NCBI RefSeq assembly: GCF_003946335.1
Contig: NZ_RHNX01000002.1
Coordinates: 83,414 to 147,413, forward strand
Source of the DNA: Levilactobacillus fujinensis
Lineage (GTDB): Bacteria; Bacillota; Bacilli; Lactobacillales; Lactobacillaceae
Length of the DNA: 64,000 nt
Direction of reading: 5' to 3'
Part shown: piece after piece, positions 1-8,391 of the stretch
Position numbering within the stretch: the first letter of the stretch is position 1
Layout of the letters: every line of letters starts with the position of its first letter
Made by a program: the position numbers and the translations under genes
Notes under the pieces: generated by a model
Told to the model about the DNA's origin: nothing
Database searches by the model: none
Seen by the model: the letters and a program-made list of their open reading frames with translations, nothing else

Positions 1-321
1 GCGATGGCTTGGGCAATTACGGCAATGGCGCTACGCCGGACACGGCGCGACTACCCAACACTGGATGCTGGCTTTCGGTTGCGCCACCTGTGGCCAAGCA
101 CGCTGGGTGGTTTACTAGCCGTAATCATCGCGATTAGCACACTATATCCTAAGTCACCGGTAGCGCTAGCGTGGCCGACAGAATATATCATGCTAGCGGT
201 CTGGATCGGTCTGGGCCTGCTGTTCTACTGGCTGGGTCGATCGAATCATCAAGAAAAAGATCAAGCCTTACATCATTTGCTGGGTGAAACCGAATACCAA
301 CGGTTGAAAAAGAAAGCATAG
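1..321 (+). CDS. APC-type amino acid permease, C-terminal fragment
   Basis: The frame is open from the first base, so the gene starts upstream of the window; the ATG at 4 is probably internal. The visible 106 residues have a basic loop, two hydrophobic membrane helices (roughly residues 33-50 and 63-78) and a short charged cytoplasmic tail ending LKKKA. This pattern is typical of the last helices of APC-superfamily amino acid permeases, but no substrate motif is visible. It is followed directly by an intrinsic terminator, so it ends its transcription unit. The family call is moderate and the substrate unknown. Confidence 0.6.
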   Translation, partial: AMAWAITAMALRRTRRDYPTLDAGFRLRHLWPSTLGGLLAVIIAISTLYPKSPVALAWPTEYIMLAVWIGLGLLFYWLGRSNHQEKDQALHHLLGETEYQRLKKKA

Positions 322-322
322 G

Positions 323-357
323 AAAACGGCCATTGCTGGGAAGCGATGGCCGTTTTT
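323..357 (+). terminator. Intrinsic terminator of the permease
   Basis: An 11-bp stem (AAAACGGCCAT paired with ATGGCCGTTTT) with a loop of about 11 nt is followed by a T-run, just after the permease stop codon. Confidence 0.85.
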
Positions 358-652
358 GCGTTAGTTGGTGTGATTTTGTTTTAGGAGTTAGAGAAGTTGA
401 GCAGCACGATACTTAGCTGGAGCGGTGCCAGTCTCCTATTTCAGTCGTAAAGGCCGTCGCCGGATTTCAATTTAAGGCCGGATCACCATTCCGATTTTCA
501 GTGGGGCCGCGTACAAATACTGGCTAATATTGTTGAAGATACATTTTAAATCTACTATTAGTCAAAATAGCAGTTGGACTAAATATGATATTTACTCATC
601 TTTATCTTCAATGGTATAGTTTAAGTGATCACTAAACTGTCGCCTTGGAGGA
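358..652. other. Intergenic region upstream of the MrcB_N-DUF3883 gene
   Basis: No convincing gene is present. The first two thirds (about 380-530) have higher GC and look like decayed sequence with no open frame. The last third is AT-rich and holds the promoter and palindrome listed separately. Confidence 0.5.
591..638 (+). promoter_or_regulatory. Promoter with overlapping palindrome
   Basis: A -35-like TTTACT (591-596) and a -10-like TATAGT (615-620) are separated by 18 nt. A near-perfect 21-nt palindrome centred on AGTGATCACT (618-638) overlaps the -10 and the expected start site. This is the layout of a repressor operator. No regulator gene is adjacent, so autoregulation or an unlinked repressor is inferred. 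Confidence 0.5.
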
Positions 653-658
653 ATGAAT

Positions 659-1858
659 TTGAAGCTTGTTAATCTGTTCAAAAGAATATCAAATGAATAC
701 GCGGTACAAAAAAAGGTATCCCGATCATTTGCCAAGAATACCTTAATTAGGGACTGCAAAAGTAGTTTGGTCGAAGCACTCTCTTTAAATAAATTGCCAA
801 CAAGTTATCATGCCAAATTTTCAGCTGGCGTTGGTAATTGGGCCGAGATCCCTTGGATTGCAATCCAAGACGATAGTATTCTAAATACAACAGCCCAGCA
901 TGGCATCTATATTGTCCTTCTGTTTACGAATGATTACAAAGGTGTCTATTTAACACTAGGCCAAGGTTGGACCTTTTTCGAGGAAAAATATAAAAATAAC
1001 GATCCCCAGGATAAAATCCAATTCGTTTCAAGCTTTTTTTACAGTCGACTCCAGTCTTCGGCAAGTCTCATGCAGTTCTCTGGCCAGTGCATTTCTCTGA
1101 ATCGAACGGACAATAAGTCTTCACGATTGGTTACTGGGTATGAAGACGGCACTATCCTCAGCAAATATTACGATATTTCTCAGTTAAGTGACGACAGCAA
1201 TTCCGCGTTAACAAATGATCTGCTCAATATGTCTGAATGCTATCAGCAGGTACAACAGCTACTGCTTGAACCAAAAGATTATATGAAAACTGTCGATGTC
1301 ATACTCGCCAACACTTCCCATCGGTCGGTCGATTACTCAACCATTGAATCAACTGATTCTCGGGTAAGTGAAGACCAGCAGCCCTATGACGTTTTACAAA
1401 AGTATGGTGTTAAACCCGATTATAACACCCTCTCACAACATGCAGCTTCATCTGGCAAACAAGGTGAAGAATACGCAATGAGTTATGAACAGAATCGGCT
1501 TGCAAAAGACCCACTACTGTCAAAGGTTCGAGACAAACTTAAACACGTTTCAAAAGAAGATGGTGATGGTCTTGGCTACGATATTCTGTCTCAGTGCATT
1601 GATCCTAAAGATCCTTCCCAAATTAAGGATCTCTATATTGAAGTTAAAACGACCTATAATCCATCAGAAACAACCCCTTTTTTCATGTCTGCTAATGAAC
1701 TGAAGTTTTTCGAAACATGTAAGCATAATGGCCAATCATATGTGATCTACAGAGTCTATGGTGATTCCAGCCATCGTAAAATTAAGATACTAACACCGGA
1801 AATTATCAGCCAAGCCGATTTTAAGCCTACCAACTACCAAGTCAGTCAAAAAAGATAG
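659..1858 (+). CDS. MrcB_N / DUF3883 protein, putative defence nuclease
   Basis: The product is about 399 residues with two recognisable parts. The N-terminal half (about 20-185) resembles the MrcB-like DUF3578 domain, including the segments GVGNWAEIPWIAI and GIYIVLLF. The C-terminal part (about 285-390) resembles DUF3883 (NO VEIN C-terminal), a PD-(D/E)XK-like fold, with LGYDI and the motif YIEVKTT containing the expected acidic-x-K residues. Such pairs occur in Type IV-like restriction proteins, so recognition plus cleavage of modified DNA is inferred. No McrB GTPase motor is adjacent. I prefer TTG at 659 over ATG at 653: GGAGG at 647-651 lies 7 nt from the TTG but only 1 nt from the ATG. 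The gene is visibly more AT-rich than its neighbours, which suggests horizontal acquisition. Confidence 0.7.
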   Translation: MKLVNLFKRISNEYAVQKKVSRSFAKNTLIRDCKSSLVEALSLNKLPTSYHAKFSAGVGNWAEIPWIAIQDDSILNTTAQHGIYIVLLFTNDYKGVYLTLGQGWTFFEEKYKNNDPQDKIQFVSSFFYSRLQSSASLMQFSGQCISLNRTDNKSSRLVTGYEDGTILSKYYDISQLSDDSNSALTNDLLNMSECYQQVQQLLLEPKDYMKTVDVILANTSHRSVDYSTIESTDSRVSEDQQPYDVLQKYGVKPDYNTLSQHAASSGKQGEEYAMSYEQNRLAKDPLLSKVRDKLKHVSKEDGDGLGYDILSQCIDPKDPSQIKDLYIEVKTTYNPSETTPFFMSANELKFFETCKHNGQSYVIYRVYGDSSHRKIKILTPEIISQADFKPTNYQVSQKR

Positions 1859-1870
1859 GTATTGAAAAAA

Positions 1871-1907
1871 CGCCTTTGACCATCAAATTGGTCAGAGGCA
1901 CTTTTTC
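1871..1907 (+). terminator. Intrinsic terminator after the DUF3883 gene
   Basis: A 10-bp stem (GCCTTTGACC with GGTCAGAGGC, one T-G wobble) and an 8-nt loop are followed by CTTTTT. Confidence 0.8.
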
Positions 1908-2255
1908 ACCAAACAAGGACAACGTCATTGGCTAGAGACTCTTGCCGCATCTTAATTTCATTAATTCCCCATGTTTCAGTTCTCAATTAGTAGTTTTAGA
2001 TTTACACCTATGTTTTAATTATACTAGAAGCTAGCGTTGCATTTAAAGCTACTATTTCAAACAAGCTTAAAATCCAAAGAGCTATCAACCTATATCATCA
2101 AAAATAACATTATTCTTTCTCACATATTTTTGATTGTAGCCCTGATATACCAACAATACTAAGCAATATAAGTTCATTTGAATTTTATGGTAGCTACAGA
2201 AAAAACTGATATAATTAATTGAATAAATCCCATCAAAAAGGAGCTCCCAAAACCC
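1908..2255. other. Intergenic region upstream of the DUF1801 gene
   Basis: AT-rich sequence without a credible gene. A TATAAT at 2210-2215 could be the -10 of the DUF1801 gene, but no good -35 is seen at the right distance. Confidence 0.45.
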
Positions 2256-2600
2256 ATGTCCCCCATCCAATCCTACCTCACCACCCCGGCCGATGCCGAC
2301 CATCACACCGAGCTCGTCGCCATGTACGATCTGCTCAAATCACTACTTTCCGACGCGACCGAGAAGCTCAGCTACGGCATGCCCGCCTTCTATGTTGCCG
2401 GGAAGCCCGTCATTTACTTTGCTGCGGCCAAACATCACCTCGGTCTCTACCCCACGGCTTCGCCCATTGCACATTTCACTGAAGAGCTTGCCAGCTACCA
2501 CACGTCCAAGGGGGCAATTCAGCTGCCTTACGACCAACCGCTCCCCAAAGAACTGATTGCCGACATTGTCGCTTTCCGCGTTCATGAAATCACTGATTGA
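2256..2600 (+). CDS. DUF1801 (YdhG-like) domain protein
   Basis: A cytoplasmic protein of 114 residues that spans a full DUF1801/YdhG-like domain. Family features are an N-terminal helix pair, the segment EKLSYGMPAFYVAGKPVIYFAA, the GLYPTASPI strand and the KGAIQLPYDQPLP region near the C-terminus. B. subtilis YdhG has been described as a frataxin-like iron chaperone, and many family members are annotated that way; function here is inferred only. ATG 2256 is preceded by AAAAGGAGC with good spacing. The gene is monocistronic and ends at the bidirectional repeat hairpin facing the aquaporin gene. Confidence 0.75.
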   Translation: MSPIQSYLTTPADADHHTELVAMYDLLKSLLSDATEKLSYGMPAFYVAGKPVIYFAAAKHHLGLYPTASPIAHFTEELASYHTSKGAIQLPYDQPLPKELIADIVAFRVHEITD

Positions 2601-2661
2601 CAAAAAGGCGGCAACAGATTTCTCTAGCAACACCGAATATCATAGGATTTCAAAAATACGC

Positions 2662-2768
2662 GACTAGGATATAACTCAAAAAGTTGCTCCTTTCAGAATC
2701 TAACGACTCTGAAAGGAGCAACTTTTCTTTACGCTACTATGGTGTCGAAACCTGCACCCTATGTCCCA
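2662..2768. repeat. Intergenic repeat copy A with terminator hairpin
   Basis: About 107 bp nearly matching a second copy at 10331-10439. The core is a hairpin of about 19 bp (2678-2697 with 2708-2726) with flanking A and T runs, so it can terminate transcription both ways. It sits between the convergent DUF1801 and aquaporin genes. The conserved flank downstream of the hairpin is not needed for termination, so the unit looks like a dispersed element. Confidence 0.75.
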
Positions 2769-2789
2769 CTCCGGTATTTTTTCTCTAAT

Positions 2790-3440
2790 CTAGTCTTCGC
2801 TGCCCATCATTCGGCCAACGAATGCTGCTAAGATTGCACCAACTTCTGGCGCCAAAATATACAGCCACAGGTGCGACAGCGCGCTACCACCAGCGAAGAT
2901 TGCGGGCCCAAATGACCGGGCTGGGTTCAATGAACCGCCCGTTAGATTTAGTGCCACAATAATCAAGAAAGCCAAGGTTATCCCAATCGTCAAACCGGCA
3001 AAGTCTCCGTTGCCATGACGGTCGCTGGTCACGTTTAGAATCACCAGCAGGAACAGGAACGTCACGAGTGCTTCTACCACGAAGGCTAAGCCCATAGAAA
3101 TCTTGGGAAAGTCCGTTTGCCCCAATTGGTTCGTCGCTAAACCCAGTCCGCTGACAAATAATTTAATAAAGGCCGACGCCACCGTCGCCCCCAATACCTG
3201 CGCCACAATGTAGCCCGCCGCGTCCTTACCGCCAATGCGCCGATTGATCAACATAGCCGTCGTCACTGCCGGATTAAAATGTCCACCGGAAATGCCGCCA
3301 AATGCGTACGCCGACACTGTAATCGCCAGCCCAAAAGCCAGCCCAATCGTCAATGTATTCCCCGCGGCGACCGTTACAGCGCCCGTACCCAAGAAGACCA
3401 GCATAAAAGTCCCCATAAACTCTGCAGTATATTTCTGCAT
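2790..3440 (-). CDS. Aquaporin / glycerol facilitator (MIP family)
   Basis: A 216-residue membrane channel with six predicted helices and two re-entrant half-helices. The two signature boxes are present: FNPAVT in the first half and LNPARSFGP in the second, giving the paired NPA constriction. It passes water and possibly glycerol, lactic acid or H2O2, as lactobacillar MIP proteins do; selectivity cannot be read here. The start is ATG 3440 (MQKYTAEF), with GGAGG 7 nt upstream; the longer frame to 3533 adds residues with no ribosome site. Monocistronic. Confidence 0.9.
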   Translation of the reverse strand: MQKYTAEFMGTFMLVFLGTGAVTVAAGNTLTIGLAFGLAITVSAYAFGGISGGHFNPAVTTAMLINRRIGGKDAAGYIVAQVLGATVASAFIKLFVSGLGLATNQLGQTDFPKISMGLAFVVEALVTFLFLLVILNVTSDRHGNGDFAGLTIGITLAFLIIVALNLTGGSLNPARSFGPAIFAGGSALSHLWLYILAPEVGAILAAFVGRMMGSED

Positions 3441-3550
3441 GATAATTCCTCCAATCTCACTTATATAAATAATTATAGAACACTTCGCTAAACGACGGTA
3501 CCAATACGCAAAATGTCCCGGCAACTCGACCATTTTTGAGTGCTGACACT

Positions 3551-3580
3551 AAAAAACGCTCCTCCACATTGAAGAAGCGC
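3551..3580 (-). terminator. Intrinsic terminator of pcp
   Basis: On the minus strand a short GC stem with wobble pairs (CGCTTCTTC with GAGGAGCG) is followed by TTTTTT, just past the pcp stop codon. Confidence 0.6.
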
Positions 3581-3587
3581 TTCCGGC

Positions 3588-4199
3588 TCACTCTGTTTGC
3601 TGGACGATTGCCGTAATCGCCGCCGTGATTCCGCGCACATCGTCCGTCAACGACATCGACGGCACGTTGGGGCGTTCGGTCACCTGACTTGGCAGAAACG
3701 GAATGTGCATGAATCCCGCGTGTAACTCCGGAAACTCAGTCGCCCGCAAGTACTGAACCTGATACATAATATGATTGCACACATAAGTTCCGGCCGTCGT
3801 CGACACAGTACTTGGCAGTCCAGCCGCCCGAATCGCCGCCACCATGGCTTTGACCGGCAGTTGTGTAAAGTAAGCCGTCTCCCCATTCGTCTGAATTGGT
3901 TGGTCGACCGGTTGCTGCCCAGCGTTATCCGGAATGCGACCGTCGCTCAAATTAATGGCAACCAGTTCCGGTGTCAAGGCTGCGCGACCCCCCGCCTGAC
4001 CAACGCTCAAAACCACATCCGGGTGCTCGCGAACGATAGCCGCTCGCACGACCTCTGCACACCGATTAAAGATGGTCGGAATCTCCAACTTTACAATTGT
4101 CGCCCCGGAAATCGTTGCCGGCAACTGTTCCACTGCCTCAAGCGCCGGGTTCGTCGATTCGCCACCGAACGGGTCAAAGCCCGTCACTAGAATTTTCAT
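3588..4199 (-). CDS. pcp: Pyroglutamyl-peptidase I
   Basis: A cytoplasmic cysteine peptidase (C15 family) of 203 residues that removes N-terminal pyroglutamate from peptides. The N-terminal [12 protein letters not shown] motif is diagnostic. The catalytic triad is visible: Glu in the GGRAALTPE segment, Cys in [10 protein letters not shown] and His in FMHIPFLP. Length matches the family. The start is ATG 4199; the upstream GTG at 4208 overlaps the Shine-Dalgarno (CCTCC at 4208-4212 on the plus strand), which is well placed for ATG 4199. In this peptide-dependent lineage it likely aids casein or peptide nitrogen use. A separate terminator suggests its own transcript end. Confidence 0.93.
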   Translation of the reverse strand: MKILVTGFDPFGGESTNPALEAVEQLPATISGATIVKLEIPTIFNRCAEVVRAAIVREHPDVVLSVGQAGGRAALTPELVAINLSDGRIPDNAGQQPVDQPIQTNGETAYFTQLPVKAMVAAIRAAGLPSTVSTTAGTYVCNHIMYQVQYLRATEFPELHAGFMHIPFLPSQVTERPNVPSMSLTDDVRGITAAITAIVQQTE

Positions 4200-4279
4200 C
4201 GCCGCCACCTCCGCTAAATATTAGTCCCATTATACGCTAAAGAGACGACTGTAGCGCAATCGCCTCCAATTGTCACTTT

Positions 4280-6499
4280 TTACTTTTCAACTGCATCGAT
4301 CACTAATAGCTGGGAACTGAAGTCAAATGACTCCTCGATTCCCTCCGTGCTGTCTTGTACGTGTGGGATGAAAACGCCAGCATTCATCAGCTCATCGCCG
4401 TAATAAACGTGGTCATTACCGGCAATCCGGTATTGCTGAGTCGGTAGCAATCCGCGCAAATAGAGGCGATTGTATGCTGGATTCGGATGATTCAGCACTT
4501 GATACCGCGCCGCAACTGCATGTTGACCGTTCGCACTGACGACCTGCCAACTACCGACGTTGCCATCACCCGTAAACGGACTATCCAGACGGTAGAACTT
4601 ACCTTGCTGGAACAGCTCGCGATGGGCTTTGTAGAAAGCAACCTGTTTCTTGATGGCCACCTTTTCAGCAGCCGAACAGGTCGTCACGTCCAATTCGTAG
4701 CCAAGGTCACCAAAGTAAGCCACGGCCGCCCGCGTTTCAATCGGCGTGATTCGACCCATCTGATCATTCGGCACAGCCGACACATGTGCGCCCATCATTG
4801 CTTGCGGATAACCGTACGACGTGCCAAATTGAATCTTCAAACGTTCCACGGCATCTGTATCATCGCTAGTCCAGGCTTGTGGTGCGTACGCCATCATGCC
4901 TAAATCAAAACGACCACCTCCAGAAGCACAGGATTCAAACAACACATCTGGATATGTTGTCGTCAAGCGGCCATACAGTTGATAAACGCCGAGCATGTAA
5001 CGGTGAGCAAATTCCAACTGCTGACCAGCTAGTAAGGTTGGGCTGTAGGCCTCCGTGATATTGCGGTTCATATCCCATTTGATGTAGTCCAGCTGGGCAT
5101 CTTCAATCAGTCGGCTGATTTTACCATACAGATAGTCAACAACTTCCGGATTCGCCATGTCAATAACAAATTGATTCCGTCCGGGCGTCATTTCCCGGTG
5201 GGGTGTCTTGACTGTCCATTCCGGATGGGCGCGGTACAAGTCGCTATCGATCGAAATCATTTCCGGTTCGAACCACAATCCGAATTTCAATCCCATGTCA
5301 TGAATTCTGTCGGCCAAATGGGCGATTCCATTAGGTAATTTCCGTGCATACACATCCCAGTCCCCCAAAGACGTGGTATCGTCGTTACGGTGGCCGAACC
5401 AGCCGTCATCCAGCACAAACATTTCAATTCCCAGGTTTTTGGCTTCGCTAGCAATCGCCGTCAGTTTGGCCTCATCAAATTTAAAGTAGGTCCCTTCCCA
5501 ATTGTTGATCAGTACTGGCCGCGGCGTCTGGGCAAAGTGTGGGTTCACCAAGTGGTGTTGATAAAATTCACCCATTTGCTGACTCAACTGATTCAAGCCG
5601 GCAGTCGTGTAACTGAGTACGGATTCCGGCGTCTGGAACGTCGCACCAGGCGTCAACTGCCAGCCGAATTCTTCCGGATTGATGCCAGTTAAAATACGCG
5701 CCGTATCAAAGGCGTCGACCTCAACTTGGTCCAAAAAGTTCCCGGAATAAATCAGGTTAAAACCAAACGCCGACCCGTGATCTTCATCCGTTGTGGGGCG
5801 GGCCAAAATCATGGCCGGATTCTGTTGATGACTGGAAGCCCCCCGCAAACTGCCAATGCTCTGTGACCCACTATGAAGTGGTGAGCGCACCAAGTGCCGT
5901 TCACGCGCCCAGCTCCCGGAAAACTGTAACAACTCGTAATTGGCATCCGGCAAATCCAGCTGACTGCTCATGGCACGATCAAGCAATAACGTCTGCTCGC
6001 CGCCATTCGCGAAGCGTGCACTCCGCACAATAACGTCCTGATGGGGGAAAATTACATACTGCAAGTCCAGCGTTAACTGGGCCACGTCATCGTGTAACGT
6101 AAGCGTCAGTGTCTGGACATCATCACCAATCGCAAAGGTCGATGGTAGCCCATTCAGCCGCTGTTTTCCATCTGTCACTCGGTAGCTCTGATAGTGAAAT
6201 TCTGAAATCCGGCTCCCATCCGGTGAAGTCACTTGAAACGCCGGATCACGATAATCTCCCTTGCCTAAGCTGGCGAACTCCTGCTTTAAAGTTTCCGGTT
6301 GAAAGTCTGGTCGATCAAGCCGCCATGCTGGAATCGCGCCGTGCTCTTCGCGAACGGTCAGATCGGGATAGTTGGCCTGGTCATGAATCCGCTGTCCATA
6401 GTACAACTGTCCCAATTCTCCGTTCTCCATGACGTGAAGAATATAACTGGTATGGTCGGTCTGCAGATGAAATTGATGCTGCTGAACTGAAATTGGCAT
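4280..6499 (-). CDS. aga: Alpha-galactosidase, GH36
   Basis: A 739-residue intracellular enzyme that hydrolyses terminal alpha-1,6-galactosyl residues of melibiose, raffinose and stachyose. It has the GH36 order: N-terminal beta-supersandwich, central TIM barrel and C-terminal beta domain. The nucleophile Asp is in KWDMNRNI and the acid/base Asp in WTSDDTDA; the FESCASGGGRFD loop is also conserved. The length fits bacterial tetrameric GH36 enzymes, and there is no signal peptide. ATG 6499 is preferred because AAGGGAG lies about 9 nt upstream; the TTG at 6517 overlaps that site. A near-consensus cre site lies about 50 bp upstream, so glucose repression through CcpA is expected. No transporter is adjacent; the GPH symporter at 10452 is a possible partner. 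Confidence 0.93.
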   Translation of the reverse strand: MPISVQQHQFHLQTDHTSYILHVMENGELGQLYYGQRIHDQANYPDLTVREEHGAIPAWRLDRPDFQPETLKQEFASLGKGDYRDPAFQVTSPDGSRISEFHYQSYRVTDGKQRLNGLPSTFAIGDDVQTLTLTLHDDVAQLTLDLQYVIFPHQDVIVRSARFANGGEQTLLLDRAMSSQLDLPDANYELLQFSGSWARERHLVRSPLHSGSQSIGSLRGASSHQQNPAMILARPTTDEDHGSAFGFNLIYSGNFLDQVEVDAFDTARILTGINPEEFGWQLTPGATFQTPESVLSYTTAGLNQLSQQMGEFYQHHLVNPHFAQTPRPVLINNWEGTYFKFDEAKLTAIASEAKNLGIEMFVLDDGWFGHRNDDTTSLGDWDVYARKLPNGIAHLADRIHDMGLKFGLWFEPEMISIDSDLYRAHPEWTVKTPHREMTPGRNQFVIDMANPEVVDYLYGKISRLIEDAQLDYIKWDMNRNITEAYSPTLLAGQQLEFAHRYMLGVYQLYGRLTTTYPDVLFESCASGGGRFDLGMMAYAPQAWTSDDTDAVERLKIQFGTSYGYPQAMMGAHVSAVPNDQMGRITPIETRAAVAYFGDLGYELDVTTCSAAEKVAIKKQVAFYKAHRELFQQGKFYRLDSPFTGDGNVGSWQVVSANGQHAVAARYQVLNHPNPAYNRLYLRGLLPTQQYRIAGNDHVYYGDELMNAGVFIPHVQDSTEGIEESFDFSSQLLVIDAVEK

Positions 6500-6549
6500 G
6501 TTCGTTGCTCCCTTCAAAGTCGTTTTTCCGTTCTCATCGTAGCATATTA

Positions 6550-6563
6550 TGGGACCGCTTACA
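6550..6563 (-). promoter_or_regulatory. cre (CcpA) site upstream of aga
   Basis: TGTAAGCGGTCCCA on the minus strand matches the cre consensus TGWAANCGNTNWCA at 13 of 14 positions and lies about 50 bp before the aga start. Confidence 0.7.
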
Positions 6564-6815
6564 GTTATGATCTACGAAAGATGGCCTCACCCACCAAATG
6601 GTCGACCGCCACACGCACTGGTTTCGATTAAAAGCCAGCTACCATTGACGTAATTTACTGCAAGTCTTTTTTTCAGTGGACATTTTGCCCTTCAAATGAT
6701 AAGCTACTTTCCAGCGTGATAACACTATTGCACTAGCTATTAAGCTATAGCAGTGTGGCTAATCACCATTAACATAAAATCAAGGTGTGCACTTTGAACA
6801 CTAAGGAGGCCGCTC
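6564..6815. other. Divergent intergenic region between aga and the PucR gene
   Basis: Holds promoters for both directions. An imperfect dyad around 6721-6756 could be an operator for one of the flanking genes. No further ORF was seen. Confidence 0.4.
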
Positions 6816-7898
6816 ATGGAAACTGAGACACTTTTGCTTCAAGCCATCGAATGTACGACCATCGATCAGATTACCGGTTTACTCGCTGACTACTTGAATC
6901 AGGCCGTTTTAGTGACCGATCAACACGGCCATATTATCAGTCAGGGACGATTGACCCTAACACAGGTACCGGCAGACTGGTTATCTCCCACGGACCATGC
7001 AACTGCTTACCATCAGGGGCAGTATGCGTTCATCCGTCATATCGTCAACCCTTTGGCGCTCAATAACTGGTACTTCTTTACCGCACAGGCCAAAAGTGAT
7101 CCATTGATTTCCCACCAGGTTCAGTTGGCACTGCAGATTCTCAACCACTTCATTGATCGCTATGCGCTGAATCCTAATCAAGGCGAGGTCAATAACTTAC
7201 TGGCAACCCTATTAGCCCATCCCACGACCACCGACGTCAGCCTCCTTCGCCGCGTCGTCGGTGGTCGTGACCGCATCGTCTGTGTGACCGCCACAGCCAA
7301 AACGACGAACCAAACTGAGTTCGTGACGGCCCTGCGCGACCTGATTACGCCGTCCCCACTGACAGAGGATTCACAACAAGAACTAATTTTCCTACTAAAC
7401 GAGGCCGACCTCCCCAAGCTACGTCCACAATTAGCCCGACTGGGACAAGAATTTGATCACTACTTCTTCATCTCCGAAGCCTATCAAGATGTCGTCAAAA
7501 CGCCAGAGTTCCTGCAAATTTGTCGACAAGCCAGTCACCTCGCGCACCAGTTACACACGGCAACTATCGTGAACTCTACGCAGAAGTACAACATCTACAT
7601 TATTTTGTCACAGGTCAAAGATTCGTCGTTACTAAAGAACACGATGTGCGCCCAACTTCTCTTTTTGAAACAGTACGATGACGACCATCATACGGCGTTA
7701 TTCGCCACCCTCTACGAATTTTTAGAAAACGATTGTCGCATCAACACGACTGCTGAACAACTGCACCTACACCGCAATAGCCTGTCTAAACGGCTCGCCA
7801 AGATTCAGGGGTTAATTGAAATCGATTTCGATAATCCGGACAAGACATTTGGCTTTCGGCTGAGCTACCGGTTATTTAACTACCTTCAGCTGCAATAA
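6816..7898 (+). CDS. PucR/CdaR-type transcriptional regulator
   Basis: A 360-residue regulator. Residues 1-130 form a possible sensory domain (IDQITGLLADYLNQAVLVTD), followed by a middle region. The C-terminal 60 residues match the PucR C-terminal helix-turn-helix: FLENDCRINTTAEQLHLHRNSLSKRLAKI, with the usual NSL-x-RL helix. Family members respond to purines, sugar diacids or other small metabolites. The effector here is unknown. It is divergent from aga and 24 bp upstream of an HxlR gene, with which it probably forms an operon. A role in alpha-galactoside control is possible but unproven. Confidence 0.75.
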   Translation: METETLLLQAIECTTIDQITGLLADYLNQAVLVTDQHGHIISQGRLTLTQVPADWLSPTDHATAYHQGQYAFIRHIVNPLALNNWYFFTAQAKSDPLISHQVQLALQILNHFIDRYALNPNQGEVNNLLATLLAHPTTTDVSLLRRVVGGRDRIVCVTATAKTTNQTEFVTALRDLITPSPLTEDSQQELIFLLNEADLPKLRPQLARLGQEFDHYFFISEAYQDVVKTPEFLQICRQASHLAHQLHTATIVNSTQKYNIYIILSQVKDSSLLKNTMCAQLLFLKQYDDDHHTALFATLYEFLENDCRINTTAEQLHLHRNSLSKRLAKIQGLIEIDFDNPDKTFGFRLSYRLFNYLQLQ

Positions 7899-7922
7899 TT
7901 ATATCAGAAAGGATCTGGCAAC

Positions 7923-8237
7923 ATGGCATTAACACAGCTCAACCTCGGCAGCGAACTTGGCGTCGAGGTGCTCCACCAACGTTGGTACGCCCTCATCTTG
8001 TATCAACTCGATCCTCAACCCACAGATTTCATGGCGCTCCGACGCACCGTTCGTGGAATTTCAACCTTCAACCTCCTATTGCGGCTTAAACAACTCACGG
8101 ACCTTGGGTTGATTGAAACGATAGCAGACGATGCTTACAGCTATCAGCTTACGGATAGTGGCTGTATGTTTCACAACATCTTACTCTCCCTGGAACATTG
8201 GGGAAACGCCACCTTAACACACGAACTTAGCCGGTAG
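7923..8237 (+). CDS. HxlR-family winged-helix regulator
   Basis: A 104-residue protein consisting of one HxlR winged-helix domain. The signatures are the RWYALILYQL helix, the segment LLLRLKQLTDLGLIE with the recognition helix, and the wing SYQLTDSG. The conserved N-terminal redox Cys found in some HxlR sensors is absent; the only Cys is near the C-terminus (SGCMFHN). It follows the PucR gene by 24 bp with AGAAAGGA as ribosome site, so the two regulators are likely co-transcribed. The target genes are unknown. Confidence 0.8.
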   Translation: MALTQLNLGSELGVEVLHQRWYALILYQLDPQPTDFMALRRTVRGISTFNLLLRLKQLTDLGLIETIADDAYSYQLTDSGCMFHNILLSLEHWGNATLTHELSR

Positions 8238-8309
8238 CCAAGTGGTTGAAATGACGTGCACAATCAGAGCTGGCGGCCATTAACGTAGCTGTCACAAAAA
8301 CAGCATGAC

Positions 8310-8324
8310 TAATTTAGCCTTCAA
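8310..8324 (-). repeat. Dispersed 15-mer repeat (minus orientation)
   Basis: Minus-strand TTGAAGGCTAAATTA is one of four copies. Copies here and at 22642 also share downstream sequence ending TGTGACAG. Confidence 0.45.
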
Positions 8325-8337
8325 GCCTTGAGCAGTC

Positions 8338-8384
8338 AAAACGGACGCCACCAAACCATTGCGGTTCGTCGACGTCCGTTATTT
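8338..8384. terminator. Bidirectional terminator between the HxlR and OYE genes
   Basis: A long imperfect stem (AACGGACG outer arms) separates two convergent genes. Strong T-tracts on either side are short, so efficiency is uncertain. Confidence 0.6.
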
Positions 8385-8391
8385 ATAAGAT

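Noticed and set aside
2219..2482. Alternative ORF overlapping DUF1801
   Set aside because: Shadow frame of a gene with a clear domain and ribosome site.
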